From assembly GCF_000715075.1 (NCBI RefSeq), contig NC_134100.1, forward strand, positions 31,106,042-31,170,041: a stretch of DNA of 64,000 nt, read 5' to 3'. How positions within the stretch are numbered: the stretch's first letter is position 1; each line of letters starts with the position of its first letter. The DNA is from Nicotiana tabacum (lineage: Eukaryota; Streptophyta; Magnoliopsida; Solanales; Solanaceae). A program made the position numbers and the translations under genes. The notes under the pieces were generated by a model. The model saw only the letters and a list, made by a program, of their open reading frames with translations. It did no database searches and was not told the origin of the DNA. Below, one piece after another: positions 1-11,078 of the stretch.

Positions 1-1
1 T

Positions 2-610
2 CATTTAGCTGAAAACCCGGTCGATGAGGAATACGAGCCGTTGAAAACCTATTTTCCTGATGAAGAAACAATGCATATCGACGAGGTGGAGCGAATTGAA
101 AAACCTGGCTGGAAACTTTTCTTTGATGGAGCCGCTAACATGAAAGGAGTCGGGATAGGAGTCGTAATCATTTCTGAAACAGGGCATCACTATCCTGTTA
201 CGGCTCAATTGCGATTTTATTGCACCAATAATATGGCTGAATATGAAGCTTGCATTTTGGGGTTAAGGCTAGCCGCAGATATGGGTATCCAAGAAATCTT
301 AGTCATGGGAGATTCGGATCTTTTGGTCCATCAAATTCAAGGAGAATGGGAAACTCGAGACTTGAAGCTCATACCATACCGACAATGTCTACATGATCTT
401 TGTCAGCGGTTTCAATCAGTGGAGTTCCAACATATTCCAAGAATCCATAATGAGGTTGCCGATGCATTGGCTACCCTGGCATCAATGTTGCATCATCCGG
501 ACAAAGTTTATGTAGATCCGATACATATTCAAGTTCACGATCAGCACGCTTATTGCAATATGGTCGAAGAAGAATTTGATGGTGAACCATGGTTCCACGA
601 CATCAAGTAG
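2..610 (+). pseudogene. Tat-type pol: RNase H domain, 3' part of the upstream polyprotein
   Basis: The frame is open from base 2, so the visible protein continues an upstream polyprotein; the Met at 41 is not a start. The domain shows the RNase H acidic set: Asp in 'LFFDGAANMKG', Glu in 'MAEYEAC', Asp in 'VMGDSDL' and Asp in 'NEVADALA'. It would degrade the RNA strand of the RNA-DNA hybrid during reverse transcription. Tat elements carry an RNase H of archaeal/plant type next to integrase and this one fits that position. The frame ends in TAG at 608-610, but the same frame continues into the integrase after a second stop (TGA, 671-673), so these look like point mutations in one pol frame rather than a real terminus. 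Confidence 0.8.
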
Positions 611-673
611 TATATCAAGATGGGGATATATCCCGCACAAGCCACAGGAGATCAAAAGAGGACCATTAGATGA

Positions 674-1837
674 TTGGCAAATGGATTCTTCTTAAGCGGA
701 GGAGTTTTGTATAAAAGAACACCAGATCTTGGATTATTAAGATGCATAGATGCCAGACAAGCTACAGGTGTCATGTCTGAAATACATTCGGGAGTTTGCG
801 GACCCCACATGAGTGGATATGTATTAGCAAAGAAGATCATCCGTGCTGGTTACTATTGGCTTACCATGGAGCGAGATTGTATCAGTTTTGTGCGCAAGTG
901 TCATCAATGCCAAATACACGGAGATTTGATTCATTCTCCACCATCCGAATTGCACACAATGTCGGCACCATGGCCCTTCGTTGCTTGGGGCATGGATGTG
1001 ATTGGACCAATTGAGCCGGCAGCATCCAATGGGCACAGGTTCATTCTGGTAGCCATTGATTATTTTACCAAATGGGTTGAGGCCAAAACATTTAAATCAG
1101 TGACCAAGAAAGCTGTGGTCGATTTTGTCCACTCAAATATCATATGTCGATTCGGAATCCCGAAGGTGATCATCACAGATAACGGTGCTAATCTTAACAA
1201 CAACTTAATGAAGGAAGTATGTCAACAGTTTAAGATTACACATCGCAACTCTACCCCATATCGGCCCAAGGCGAATAGAGCAGTAGAGGCAGCCAACAAA
1301 AACATAAAGAAGATACTTCGGAAAATGGTAGAAGGTTCAAAACAATGGCATGAAAAATTACCATTTGCATTATTGGGATATCGCACTACTGTTCGCACTT
1401 CAGTAGGAGCAACTCCTTATTTGTTGGTATATGGCACTGAAGCAGTAATTCCTGCAGAAGTTGAGATTCCTTCCCTTCGAATCATCGCCGAAGCAAAGAT
1501 TGATGATGATGAATGGGTCAAAACCCGTCTGGAACAGTTAAACTTGATTGATGAAAAACGATTAGCCGCAGTATGTCATGGTCAATTATATCAAAGAAGA
1601 ATAGAAAGAGCATACAACAAAAAGGTGCTTCCACGGAAGTTTGAAGTGGGTCAGCATGTGCTGAAACGTGTTCTTCCACATCAGATTGAGGCGAAAGGCA
1701 AATTTGCCCCGAATTGGCAAGGACCATTCATTGTGACCAGAGTATTGTTGAATGGTGAACTATGCTTAACAGATATTGAAGGCAAATGCATGGACATGGC
1801 GATCAATTCTGACGCGGTAAAGAGATATTACGCATAA
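674..1837 (+). pseudogene. Tat-type pol: integrase
   Basis: Residue numbers count from position 674. The N-terminal zinc-binding region has His38, His45, Cys76 and Cys79 ('KCHQC'). The catalytic core has Asp108 in 'WGMDVIGP', Asp169 in 'ITDNGAN' and Glu205 in 'AVEAANKN', so the D,D-35E triad is complete with 35 residues between Asp169 and Glu205. A C-terminal 'GPFIVTR' region lies near residue 350 and the frame ends with TAA at 1835-1837. The protein would insert retrotransposon cDNA into nuclear DNA. It lacks a natural start because it is the tail of pol; TGA at 671-673 separates it from the RNase H part in the same frame. The family motif just before Glu205 usually reads NGAVE; here the Gly is Arg. 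Confidence 0.85.
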
Positions 1838-1993
1838 CTTTTGAATGTTTGTATTTAACATTATTTCGAAGATTGGAATGACAAAGGCAATTTATTCTGC
1901 TATCCAAACACTATACCCTTTGCTTCCCCTTTTGAGCCATATTTGTTTCGTTCCTACCCTCTCTTGGAATCGATGAAAATCAAATTGAAGTAA

Positions 1994-1994
1994 C

Positions 1995-2029
<35 letters not shown>
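1994..2029. repeat. (AAT)n microsatellite
   Basis: About twelve uninterrupted AAT units lie in the untranslated region downstream of the Tat integrase. Confidence 0.95.
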
Positions 2030-2031
<2 letters not shown>

Positions 2032-2388
2032 GAGAAAATCACTATTATTTAGTGAACTACGTTTGACCTGATTCCTCAAAGAAGGATACGTAGGCGCCTC
2101 ACGGCTCGGTCATAGGGTGCACAATATATATAATGTGCACAAAAAGAAACATCAAGAGACCCCAAATCAAGAAACTGGGGCAAAAAATTGTATTGGAAAT
2201 AAGAAAAAAAAAAGAGATTCCAAGAGTTGTAATTTTAAACCCATATCAAAGCTATTTAGCTTTTAATACTTTTTTTCCATTTCCCACCACATACCAAAAA
2301 GACCTTTCGACCAATTTTAGAAAAATGCTGAGTCAAGCAAATGAAGATGGTTCATAACACTCTGGTACAAACAAGAAAGGAAAGAAAA

Positions 2389-2590
2389 AATGAGAGAGTC
2401 TTATAGGTGAAAACCCACACGGGCACCATAAGGCGACAGAAGTTGAGAGAAAGTAAAATGAGAGAGTCTTATTGGTGAAAACCTTCGTAGGCACCATAGG
2501 GCGAAAAGGAAGTGAGAAATGAACAAATGAGGAAGGTTTATCGGTGAAAACTCTTTGAGATATTGCAAGTCCAACAGGTCTGTGAAATGA
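2389..2590 (+). repeat. Degenerate ~70-bp tandem repeat (2-3 copies)
   Basis: The phrase 'gagagagtctta' followed by 'ggtgaaaac', 'ggcaccata' and 'gggcga' occurs at about 2391 and 2460, and a weaker third copy starts near 2525 ('ggtttatcggtgaaaactc'). The period is about 70 bp. It lies between integrase and the main 40-bp array of the same element. Confidence 0.65.
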
Positions 2591-3235
2591 AAAATGAAGT
2601 TGGATTACGGAAATTTTGGGGGAAAACAAAAATGAGACAATTGAAAGGAGATTGATTAAAAGACTGGGTTGATTAATCCGAAATGCATACCCTGATCATT
2701 GGTGCCAAGTAACTCCAATCAGATAAGTTTTTATTCTTTCTCCAACAGTCATCCAAACTTGGATTTTTCTTTTCATTCTATAATTGTCGAAATCAGCGTG
2801 TTTCGTCACTAATAATCTTACTTTTCTAAAGCTTTGAGATAAGTTTTATTCCAAACAAATAAGAAGGAATGTCAAGGTATACTACCAAGATTCAAGGTTA
2901 CATGATGCAAAATACGGCCATGAAAGGCGGGAGATAAAAAGATATGGGTGTAAGAAAAGTGAAATAAAAAGTGGATCAACAAAGTCAGAAGGGACATATG
3001 ATTACAGTTAAAAGGATTTGAAGGAAAACATACAGAGGGAAATCCTATAGTCAAGGATCAATTACAAGGACAAAACGGTCTTTTTCAACCATTCCAAGGC
3101 AATAAAAAAGAGACGAAGAGAAGCCTCACCATCGGCAAGAATACCCCAGTTAACCACCCTGCTTTAAACTAACAAAGTTTTCTTTGATTTAAAACAGGGG
3201 CAAAGACAATATTTGTGTCAGGAAATACGTGGTAG

Positions 3236-5275
3236 AAAAGAAGAAGTCAGGCGTCCACCTGGAGAACGAGGATAAGAATTAAAGAAGTCAGGCGTCCACC
3301 TGGAGAACGAGGATAAGAATTAAAGAAGTCAGGCTATCACCTGGAGAATGAGGATGAAGAATTGAAGAAATCAGGCGTCCACCTGGAGAATGAGGATGAG
3401 AATTAAAGAAGTCAGGCGTCCACCTGGAGAATGAGTATGAGAATTGAAGAAGTCAGGCGTCCACCTGGAGAATGAGGATGAAGAATTAAAGAAGTCAGGC
3501 GTCCACCTGGAGAACGAGGATAAGAATTAAAGAAGTCAGGCGTCCACCTGGAGAATGAGGATGAAGAATTGAAGAAATCAGGCGTCCACCTGGAGAATGA
3601 GGATGAGAATTGAAGAAGTCAGGCGTCCACCTGGAGAATGAGGATGAGAATTAAAGAAGTCAGGCGTCCACCTGGAGAATGAGGATGAAGAATTAAAGAA
3701 GTCAGGCGTCCACCTGGAGAATGAGGATGAGAATTGAAGAAGTCAGGCGTCCACCTGGAGAATGAGGATGAGAATTGAAGAAGTCAGGCGTCCACCTGGA
3801 GAATGAGGATGAAGAATTGAAAAGTCAGGCGTCCACCTGGAGAACGAGGATAAGAATTAAAGAAGTCAGGCGTCCACCTGGAGAACGAGGATAAGAATTA
3901 AAGAAGTCAGGCGTCCACCTGGAGAACGAGGATAAGAATTAAAGAAGTCAGGCGTCCACCTGGAGAATAAGGATGAAGAATTGAAGAAATCAGGCGTCCA
4001 CCTGGAGAATGAGGATGAGAATTGAAGAAAGTCAGGCGTCCACCTGGAGAATGAGGATGAGAATTAAAGAAGTCAGGCGTCCACCTGGAGAATGAGGATG
4101 AGAATTGAAGAAGTCAGGCGTCCACCTGGAGAATGAGGATGAAGAATTAAAGAAGTCAGGCGTCCACCTGGAGAATGAGGATGAGAAAAGAAGAAGTCAG
4201 GCGTCCACCTGGAGAATGAGGATGAAGAATTGAAGAAATCAGGCGTCCACCTGGAGAATGAGGATGAGAATTGAAGAAGTCAGGCGTCCACTTGGAGAAT
4301 GAGGATGAGAATTAAAGAAGTCAGGCATCCACCTAGAGAATGAGGATGAGAATTGAAGAAGTCAGGCGTCCACCTGGAGAACGAGGATAAGAATTAAAGA
4401 AGTCAGGCGTCCACCTGGAGAACGAGGATAAGAATTAAAGAAGTCAGGCGTCCACCTGGAGAACGAGGATAAGAATTAAAGAAGTCAGGCGTCCACCTGG
4501 AGAACGAGGATAAGAATTAAAGAAGTCAGGCATCCACCTGGAGAACGAGGATGAAGAATTGAAGAAATCAGGCGTCCACCTGGAGAATGAGGATGAGAAT
4601 TGAAGAAGTCAGGCGTCTACCTAGAGAATGAGGATGAAGAATTAAAGAAGTTAGGCGTCCACCTGGAGAATGAGGATGAAGAATTGAAGAAATTAGGCGT
4701 CCACCTGGAGAATGAGGATGAGAATTGAAGAAGTCAGGCGTCCACCTGGAGAATGAGGATGAGAATTAAAGAAGTCAGGCGTCCACCTGGAGAATAACGA
4801 TGATAATTAAAGAAGTCAGGCGTCCACCTGGAGAATGAGGATGAAGAATTAAAGAAGTCAGACGTCCACCTGGAGAATGAGGATGAGAATTGAAGAAGTC
4901 AGGCGTCCACCTGGAGAATGAGGATGAGAATTGAAGAAGTCAGGCGTCCACCTGGAGAATGAGGATGAAGAATTGAAAAGACAGGCGTCCACCTGGAGAA
5001 CGAGGATAAGAATTAAAGAAGTCAGGCGTCTACCTGGAGAACGAGGATAAGAATTAAAGAAGTCAGGCGTCCACCTGGAGAATGAGAATGAAGAATTGAA
5101 GAAATCAGGCGTCCACCTGGAGGATGAGGATGAAGAAGTTAAAAAGAAGTCAGGCGTCCACCTGGAGAATGAGGATGAAGAAGTTAAAAAGAAGTCAGGC
5201 GTCCACCTGGAGAACGAGGATGAAGAAAGAAAAGAAGCAGTCAAGGCACCCACCTGGAGAACGAGGGAAAACAAT
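3236..5275 (+). repeat. Tandem array inside the Tat element, unit about 41 bp, roughly 50 copies
   Basis: The core 'tcaggcgtccacctggag' recurs every 40-43 bp. Units differ in the tail after the core: 'aacgaggataagaattaaa', 'aatgaggatgagaattgaa' or 'aatgaggatgaagaattaaa'. These variants alternate in blocks, which suggests higher-order duplication; runs of the 'aacgaggataag' type occur near 3840-3960 and 4380-4550. The last units (from about 5096) lengthen to 45 bp, which accidentally opens short reading frames. The array fills most of the space between integrase and the polypurine tract. Confidence 0.95.
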
Positions 5276-5769
5276 TGAAGTGTTGAAATCAAAAGCCCGC
5301 TCATATGATAAAGGAGCACATTTAGAATCAATAAAGCAGAGGAGTCCAACAAAATCCCCAGCAAGAAACAACAAGAGTCCCAAAAGAAAATACGGGACAT
5401 AATGAAAAAGAATACGGAATAAGCCAAATGCCCAAGAGTCACCAAGATATCAAGACAACAAGAAACGCAAGGGCATGATCTAGATAAGATTTTTTATAAT
5501 TCCTGTACCATAATCTAGTTTAGTTTTTGTATTACCTTTGAAGTAAGGTGTAATAAGGAGGTCAGCAAGCAGTAAAAACAGCACGAAGCAACAGTAACAT
5601 CACAGTCCCACGGTAGTCCCAGCTACCCAAAACTTCCCGAACTACATTGACCTGATTCCTTTATAGCCAAGGATATGTAGGAAACCTTTGAAGCAGAGGT
5701 TCGGTCAAATCTTTCAAAAATGCTTCCCACGGAGTATTTGAACGGGCAAAACTCTTCGAGTTTCCGCAC
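5276..5769 (+). other. Tat element untranslated region before the polypurine tract
   Basis: About 500 bp with no supported gene. It contains a second 'tgacctgattcctttatagccaaggatatgtagg'-type phrase (about 5648-5682) echoing 2065-2090, as often seen near the 3' end of this lineage. Confidence 0.5.
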
Positions 5770-5782
5770 AAAGAGGGGCAGC
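5770..5782 (+). other. Polypurine tract of the Tat element
   Basis: The purine-rich 'aaagaggggcagc' lies immediately before the LTR start TGTGAGCAC. This is the expected position of the plus-strand DNA primer. Confidence 0.75.
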
Positions 5783-8089
5783 TGTGAGCACGTAATTTTT
5801 GCCTTACGAAAACTACTCCAAAATAAATCAAAAAATAAAATAAATTTCTTTTACTGTGTAATTCTTGAATTTGCGTGGTGTTAAATATTTGTGTTATGTC
5901 CGTAAATGTTTACTTTGTCATAATAAAAATGAAAATTAAGATAAAATACATGTTGCATGCATATAGGATTTAATTATGCATTTGAAAGATAATTTAAATA
6001 AAATCACAAAAAATATGCATTCGTTCTATTTTTAAATGTGTCGTTATGTGATTAATGATTTATCTACGTGTTAATGGTTATTTAAAGATAATTAGTATTA
6101 TTGTAATGATAATTTTGTTTTTATAATTTTTGATTAGGATTTTATTAATTAATAATAAAATGGAATAAAATAAAATAAGTTGTAAAATAAAAATTGGACC
6201 TGGATTAAAATCCAGGCCCAAAACCAAATTACTCCCCCTTCAGCCCAATTCAGGCAACCCAGGCACCGGTCCAAATCAAACGAGGCAAAACGACATCGTT
6301 TGATTGTAGTTTATCAGGGATCATTGGAGCAAAGCCAACCAACGGCTGAGATCCCACGAACCTTAACCCATATCCATTACCCGACCCAGTGCCCCGATTC
6401 AGCCCGACCCCAGCAGTAAACCAAACGACACCGCTTGGCTAAGTGAACTAATCCTGGCCATCTATTCTCATTGATCCAACGGTCAAGATTAATCCACCCC
6501 ACCCCTATATAAGGACCAAAACCTTACCCCGGCCCCCTAGCCAAACCCCCCCCCCTCCTTCCCTATTCATCGTCCCTACCGAAACTCACCCATAACCCTA
6601 GCCGCCCTAGGATCCCACCACCTGAAACCCGGCGGCAACAACGCCGCCGGTCACCAAAATAACACCCTAGAACCCCCTGAACATCCTCTATCCAGATATG
6701 CTAGCCACTTGGCTCGAATCTTCTTGAAGGTTCTCGAATCTTCATTTGAAGATTCGAGCCGAGTGTAGATCTAAACCAAACAACCCCTAGTTGACACCAT
6801 AGTACCCCCTAGCATGCCTTGTTATGGATCTGATGTTTGTTTGGCTCGAATCAGTTCCGAGCTTCTTGAATCTTCTTTTGAAGATTCGGACCAAAACAAG
6901 AACAAACTCAGATCCGTTCTAAAATGACACCAAATGACCCCTAGGCTACCCTCACCCTTGTGTCGTATTTGGTCCCCCTCGAATCTGACCAGAAATGGTT
7001 AAGTCCCAAATCGATACTTCAAGAACCCTAGAAATACCAGACTTTTGGATTTTGTTCACTTCAGACGAAAGATTGAGGTTTAATCGACCTTAGTCAAAGT
7101 GTTTTCAATAGAAAATACTTCGACTAAGGTCTGTTTGATTTCAAACAAAGTCCAAATCCAAATTGAGTTGAGTCCGGTTGAATTTGAAGGTTCAGAGGTA
7201 ATTTCTGTTTCTTATGTGCATTCTACGTGTATTCTATGTTCGTTTCATTATTTTGTTTAATTTTTCATAATTTTCTAGTCAAATTTTGTTATACTGTCCC
7301 CTACCCGTCTACTTGATTCTAAATGTGAATTGTTTCTGTTGATTGTGATTATGTACAATGTGTGTAATCGACTCAATTAAGTTCGTCGATTAGTTGTATT
7401 GTGAATCTTGCTTCTGAAAATGTTGACTGAGACAACCTGTTTTGAGTAGATTATTTTACTATAACCAGTTAATTAGTTATTGTTAATCAGTTGGTTCTTG
7501 TTTAATAAACCAGTAAATTCAAATGAATGCTGTGTATGTGTTGATTTCTGAGCATTGAGTTTCAGGGCATTGTCAGTATATTGACAATGCTCCTGTATTT
7601 GTTTGCTTTTTGGTTCAGTTTTGAATCTCAGTTGAAATAATCCTGCATGTTCTATGTAATGTTAGTGTGTGTTATTCAGGTTCAGTATTCAATTGAGAAT
7701 CATCTATTTAAATTCAACTCTTGTGCATAAATGTGATGTACTGTCTCAAATCATAGGATTGGTTATAATTGCTTAAACAGATTTTAAAATCTGTATTGTT
7801 AGATTCTGAATTTAAGGCAGTAATAACAGTAATTACAGTAGGAATTCTGGGACGTTTTTGGGACAGAACAGTAAGGGTAATGTGATAGAATAGTGGACTG
7901 AAAGTGGGATGTTAATGGCTATAATTTAAGATACTAATGGGGAACAAGGGATAATGGGCTGCTGAAAAACAGGATAATAGCACTCAATAGGATTTAAAGT
8001 ATTCAAAAGTAGGTTTAATGGAACTTTTCTGATTTTTTTTAAAGGAGAAAAGGGCCCTGGCAACACTAGAAGGGTATAGGACAACCTTG

Positions 8090-8100
8090 TATAAATAGAG
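8090..8100 (+). promoter_or_regulatory. TATA box of the Tat LTR
   Basis: 'tataaatagag' is a canonical plant TATA element inside the LTR and would place the U3/R boundary about 30 bp downstream, near 8120-8130. Confidence 0.65.
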
Positions 8101-9699
8101 GGGGATTAGGACTGATTTTAGGAGAGCTCTGGGAAGAACGAAAAACAAGGAAAAAAGAGAGCTTTCAGGCAGATTTTTGAAAGAGAAAAATCTGATAAGA
8201 GAGATTTTTTTTTTGAAAGAAAAAAAAAATTCAGATTTGAGGGCACATTTTGAAAGAGAAAAATCTGATAGAGGCAGATTTTAAAACAGAAAGATTTTAA
8301 GAAGAAAAATCTGATTTTGAAAGGAGAAGAAATCTGATTTAGGAGCTCTTTTAGAAAAAGAAATAGAAAAGAAAGTATTCGCACACACACACACACACAG
8401 TGAAGCTGAAACAGAAAAAATAGAAAAGAAAAGAAAAAATCCAAAACTTTGTTGTTCTTTTTGGAATCTGTCCGGGTATGTGTACTGATACTATTTGGTC
8501 TTAAAATCTGAAGTTCTTTAAGAAGCTTTACTCTTGTGAATCTGGGTTTCTCGGGTCTTGTTATTGCTCAAATCTGTGGAAATACTGATATTCTGCCAGT
8601 ATTTTTGTTACTGCTGCTACTGCTGAAATTTACTTCTTCTACCTTCATTTCCAGGTACTTATCTTTTGAATTTTATGTTGAAAAGAGATTCAACATGACA
8701 AATCCATGAAGCCTGAATTGCAATTCTGTTTCCAATTGTCTAAGTTCATTAGTTTAAATTTCATTTTTTTGTTTCATGTTAGTTAACTAGTAGTGAATTC
8801 AATTTGATAGCTATGAGTTAATTGTCTTATTTTGAAATTCATATAAAGCTTTGTAATAATGTTAGCCATTCCGAAATCTCATTGGTATAGGTATATGTGA
8901 ATTGTCAAAACAGGGAGTAAGGCATAAAAATGGGCCATTGATTACATCCCATAATACCATTAGCTAAATGTAAAGTAGAATGGAAATATTAAGAAGTTAC
9001 ATTAGTAGTATATCTTGCAACAAATATGATTTTGTTTAGATTGGTATAAGTTATTATATGGTATGATGACAGGTATAATCATATGAGTAAAGTGAGTTGG
9101 TATAGCTCGTCATGATGTTAAGAATATTATGAATGTTTAGGCGTACAACTATGTTGTATGTAATACAATTCGAATTGAATCAATTTGAATAATAACTCTT
9201 TTCTCATCAATTTGATTATTTATCGTTATAAATAAACTGAGCAATTATAATTCTGGATCAAAAACAAGCATGTGAGAATGAGGTGATATGTATAAGAACA
9301 AATCGCAACACTTTATATCAATGGTAAATAAAAGTAGAATTTGCACTAATTAAAATAAATAAAAATTGTTCAAAAATACCTCTTCCCTTCATAAATTATT
9401 TTTGTGAGTTTCATATGGCATTCATCCTTTGGTATATGTATATGTTGTATTTGTGAAGAATAGTATTAATCATGTTCTTATTTTACTTTGAATTTGAATA
9501 GTCTTGGGATGAACATAATTAATACTCGGAGATTATAGTCAACGGGAAATATTTAATAAATTGTGAATTCTTTTAAGAATTTAAAGGCATCCCCTAAAAT
9601 ATGAATTTTACAGGAATTTCATATAAAAAATGTGTAGATATAATAAACAATTTTGTGGAAAATCCATAATATTATTACAAAAATTTTACGCAATTAGGG

Positions 9700-9990
9700 A
9701 TGCGTTCGCGTACCCTGATTATTTTTTAAAAACCAAATTCGGATTATGCGTACGCGCAATTTCGAGCGAATATTTAAGAAAAGGATTTTTCCAAGGATGT
9801 TAAAATAATTTCATATAACCCGAGGTGTGCAGTTCATTATTTAAATAAAAAGGGTGATGATGTTCCTGATTTTATTTTAAATTTCGAATAAAAAACTATA
9901 ACATGGACAATTTTATTGTGTACACGTACGCGTGGCATGATCCCCGGTAATTATAAAAAGTATATAATACGAATATACGTACGCGTAATT
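9700..9990 (+). repeat. Cluster of ACGCGT-type palindromic words in the Tat LTR
   Basis: In an otherwise AT-rich stretch, 'gcgttcgcgtac', 'gcgtacgcgc', 'cacgtacgcgtgg' and 'tacgtacgcgtaa' occur within about 280 bp. They lie downstream of the LTR TATA box, in the presumed R/U5 part. Confidence 0.7.
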
Positions 9991-10362
9991 CGTCCATATA
10001 ATTGTAAACAATAAGTAAAAAAGCGGTAGTAAAATCATGCAATAAAAACGTATTTAGTAAAATCAAGATAATTAAGCCAATAATAAAAACAGTTAAGCGA
10101 CCGTGCTAGAACCACGGAATTCGGAAATGCCTAACACCTTCTTCCGGATTAATAGAATTCCTTACTCAGGATTTCTGGTTCGCAAAATAATAAACAGAGT
10201 CATATTCTCCTCGATTCAGGGATTAAAATTGGTGACTTGGGACGCCTTAAAATTCTCAGGTGGCGACTCTGAAATAATTAAATAAATCCCGTTTCGACTG
10301 TCCTTTAATTAGAGAAAACTCACCCACGCGCCCTGCGGGCGCAGAAAAAAGGAGGTGCGACA

Positions 10363-10398
10363 ATGGAGTGACACAAAACGACCGATCGGGTTGTTACA
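10363..10398 (-). mobile_element. Remnant of a Tekay-like LTR disrupted by the Tat element
   Basis: Read on the minus strand from 10398, the sequence is TGTAACAACCCGATCGGTCG and continues into the Tat insertion. The same LTR start occurs at 53635 and 61558. Only the outer ~36 bp remain here; the rest would lie beyond the Tat 5' end, outside the window. Confidence 0.65.
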
Positions 10399-11078
10399 CA
10401 AAGTGGGGAACAAGAGTTTGATATAATACCTTGAAAATGAGTGCTTTAGTTGGATTAGGGGCCAACTCTATTTTGGAATTCAAGAAAGAAAGGAAGAAAG
10501 GATAAAAAGGGGAAAGAGAAAAGAAATACGGAAAATAGCGACAGAATTACCAATTTAATTCCATCATTTAAAATTAGTGCCACACTTTCTTCTTCTTTGT
10601 GTTATTTCCGTTTGAATTTTCTTCTTCTTTATGTCTAATACCCATAAGGAATAATTTGTAGAACAAAACTTAACTCTACCTAATAAAGTGAAAGATAGCA
10701 AATCTAACATAAAATTAAACAAGTCCAAGTAAAAATGAAAATTCTTGATAAGAAAATACAATTATATTCTGAGGGAAAGTGATAAAAAGTCAATTAGAAT
10801 TTTCTCAAAATATACTGCATCATCAGCAAGAAAATACAATTATTATTTTTTCATTTTCTTTTTTTTATCAATAAGGAAAATTAATACTGTATATAATCAA
10901 TATACATTAATTACAATAAAGGCATTGAAGACCTATATGAGGAAGGACAGATATTTTTTTTCCATTGAGCTAATTAAATATGATCAACATATATTTAAAT
11001 TTTGGAACTTACTTTTTGAAAAAAAAAAATTTAAAACTTTATACTCACTATAAGGGTAATTTTAAAAAAAAAGTAAAT
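10399..11078. other. Gene-free AT-rich spacer, 3' flank of the methylesterase gene
   Basis: No convincing coding sequence. Short open frames here are composed of low-complexity AT codons. The stretch next to 11078 should include the 3' UTR of the minus-strand methylesterase gene; I see no clear polyadenylation signal. Confidence 0.5.

Larger units (their letters stand above)
1838..3235 (+). other. Untranslated spacer of the Tat element between integrase and tandem array
   Basis: No coding sequence is supported. It contains an AAT microsatellite, a short 70-bp-class repeat (2389-2590), and 'gaactacgtttgacctgattcc' at about 2053, a phrase that returns in altered form near 5640 ('gaactacattgacctgattc') just before the polypurine tract. 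Tat elements normally have long 3' untranslated regions. Confidence 0.6.
1..10362 (+). mobile_element. Tat/Ogre-like Ty3/Gypsy LTR retrotransposon, 3' portion
   Basis: From left to right the sequence shows an RNase H domain, an integrase, about 1.3 kb of untranslated sequence, a 2-kb tandem array, a polypurine tract and a very long LTR beginning TGTGAGCAC and ending GTGCGACA. An RNase H directly before integrase, a tandem array between integrase and the 3' LTR, and an LTR over 4.5 kb are together typical of the Tat lineage (Ogre, Retand, TatI-III). Gag, protease, reverse transcriptase and the 5' LTR lie outside the window. Two in-frame stops break pol, so this copy is not autonomous. The lineage is inferred from architecture and protein character. 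Confidence 0.85.
5783..10362 (+). repeat. 3' LTR of the Tat element (4580 bp)
   Basis: It begins TGTGAGCACG directly after the polypurine tract and ends GGTGCGACA; the ends are imperfect inverted repeats (TGTGAGCAC against TGTCGCAC). A TATA box lies at 8090-8100, about 2.3 kb into the LTR. A (CA)n tract is at 8382-8399. No protein-coding gene is supported inside. The next five bases (atgga, 10363-10367) are the likely target-site duplication, but its partner is outside the window. Confidence 0.85.

Noticed and set aside
3236..5275. CRISPR-like spacing of repeats
   Set aside because: The repeats are directly adjacent with no unique spacers, in a eukaryotic retrotransposon.
5096..5445. Open frames in the tandem array reading as repeated 'KKSGVHLENEDEEV' or, on the minus strand, Phe/Ser-rich repeats
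   Set aside because: They arise because the last units are 45 bp long, a multiple of three. There is no start context, no family match and the rest of the array is out of frame.
8118..8444. 108-aa minus-strand open frame rich in Phe and Leu
   Set aside because: It lies in an A-rich part of the Tat LTR just after the TATA box and has only low-complexity composition.
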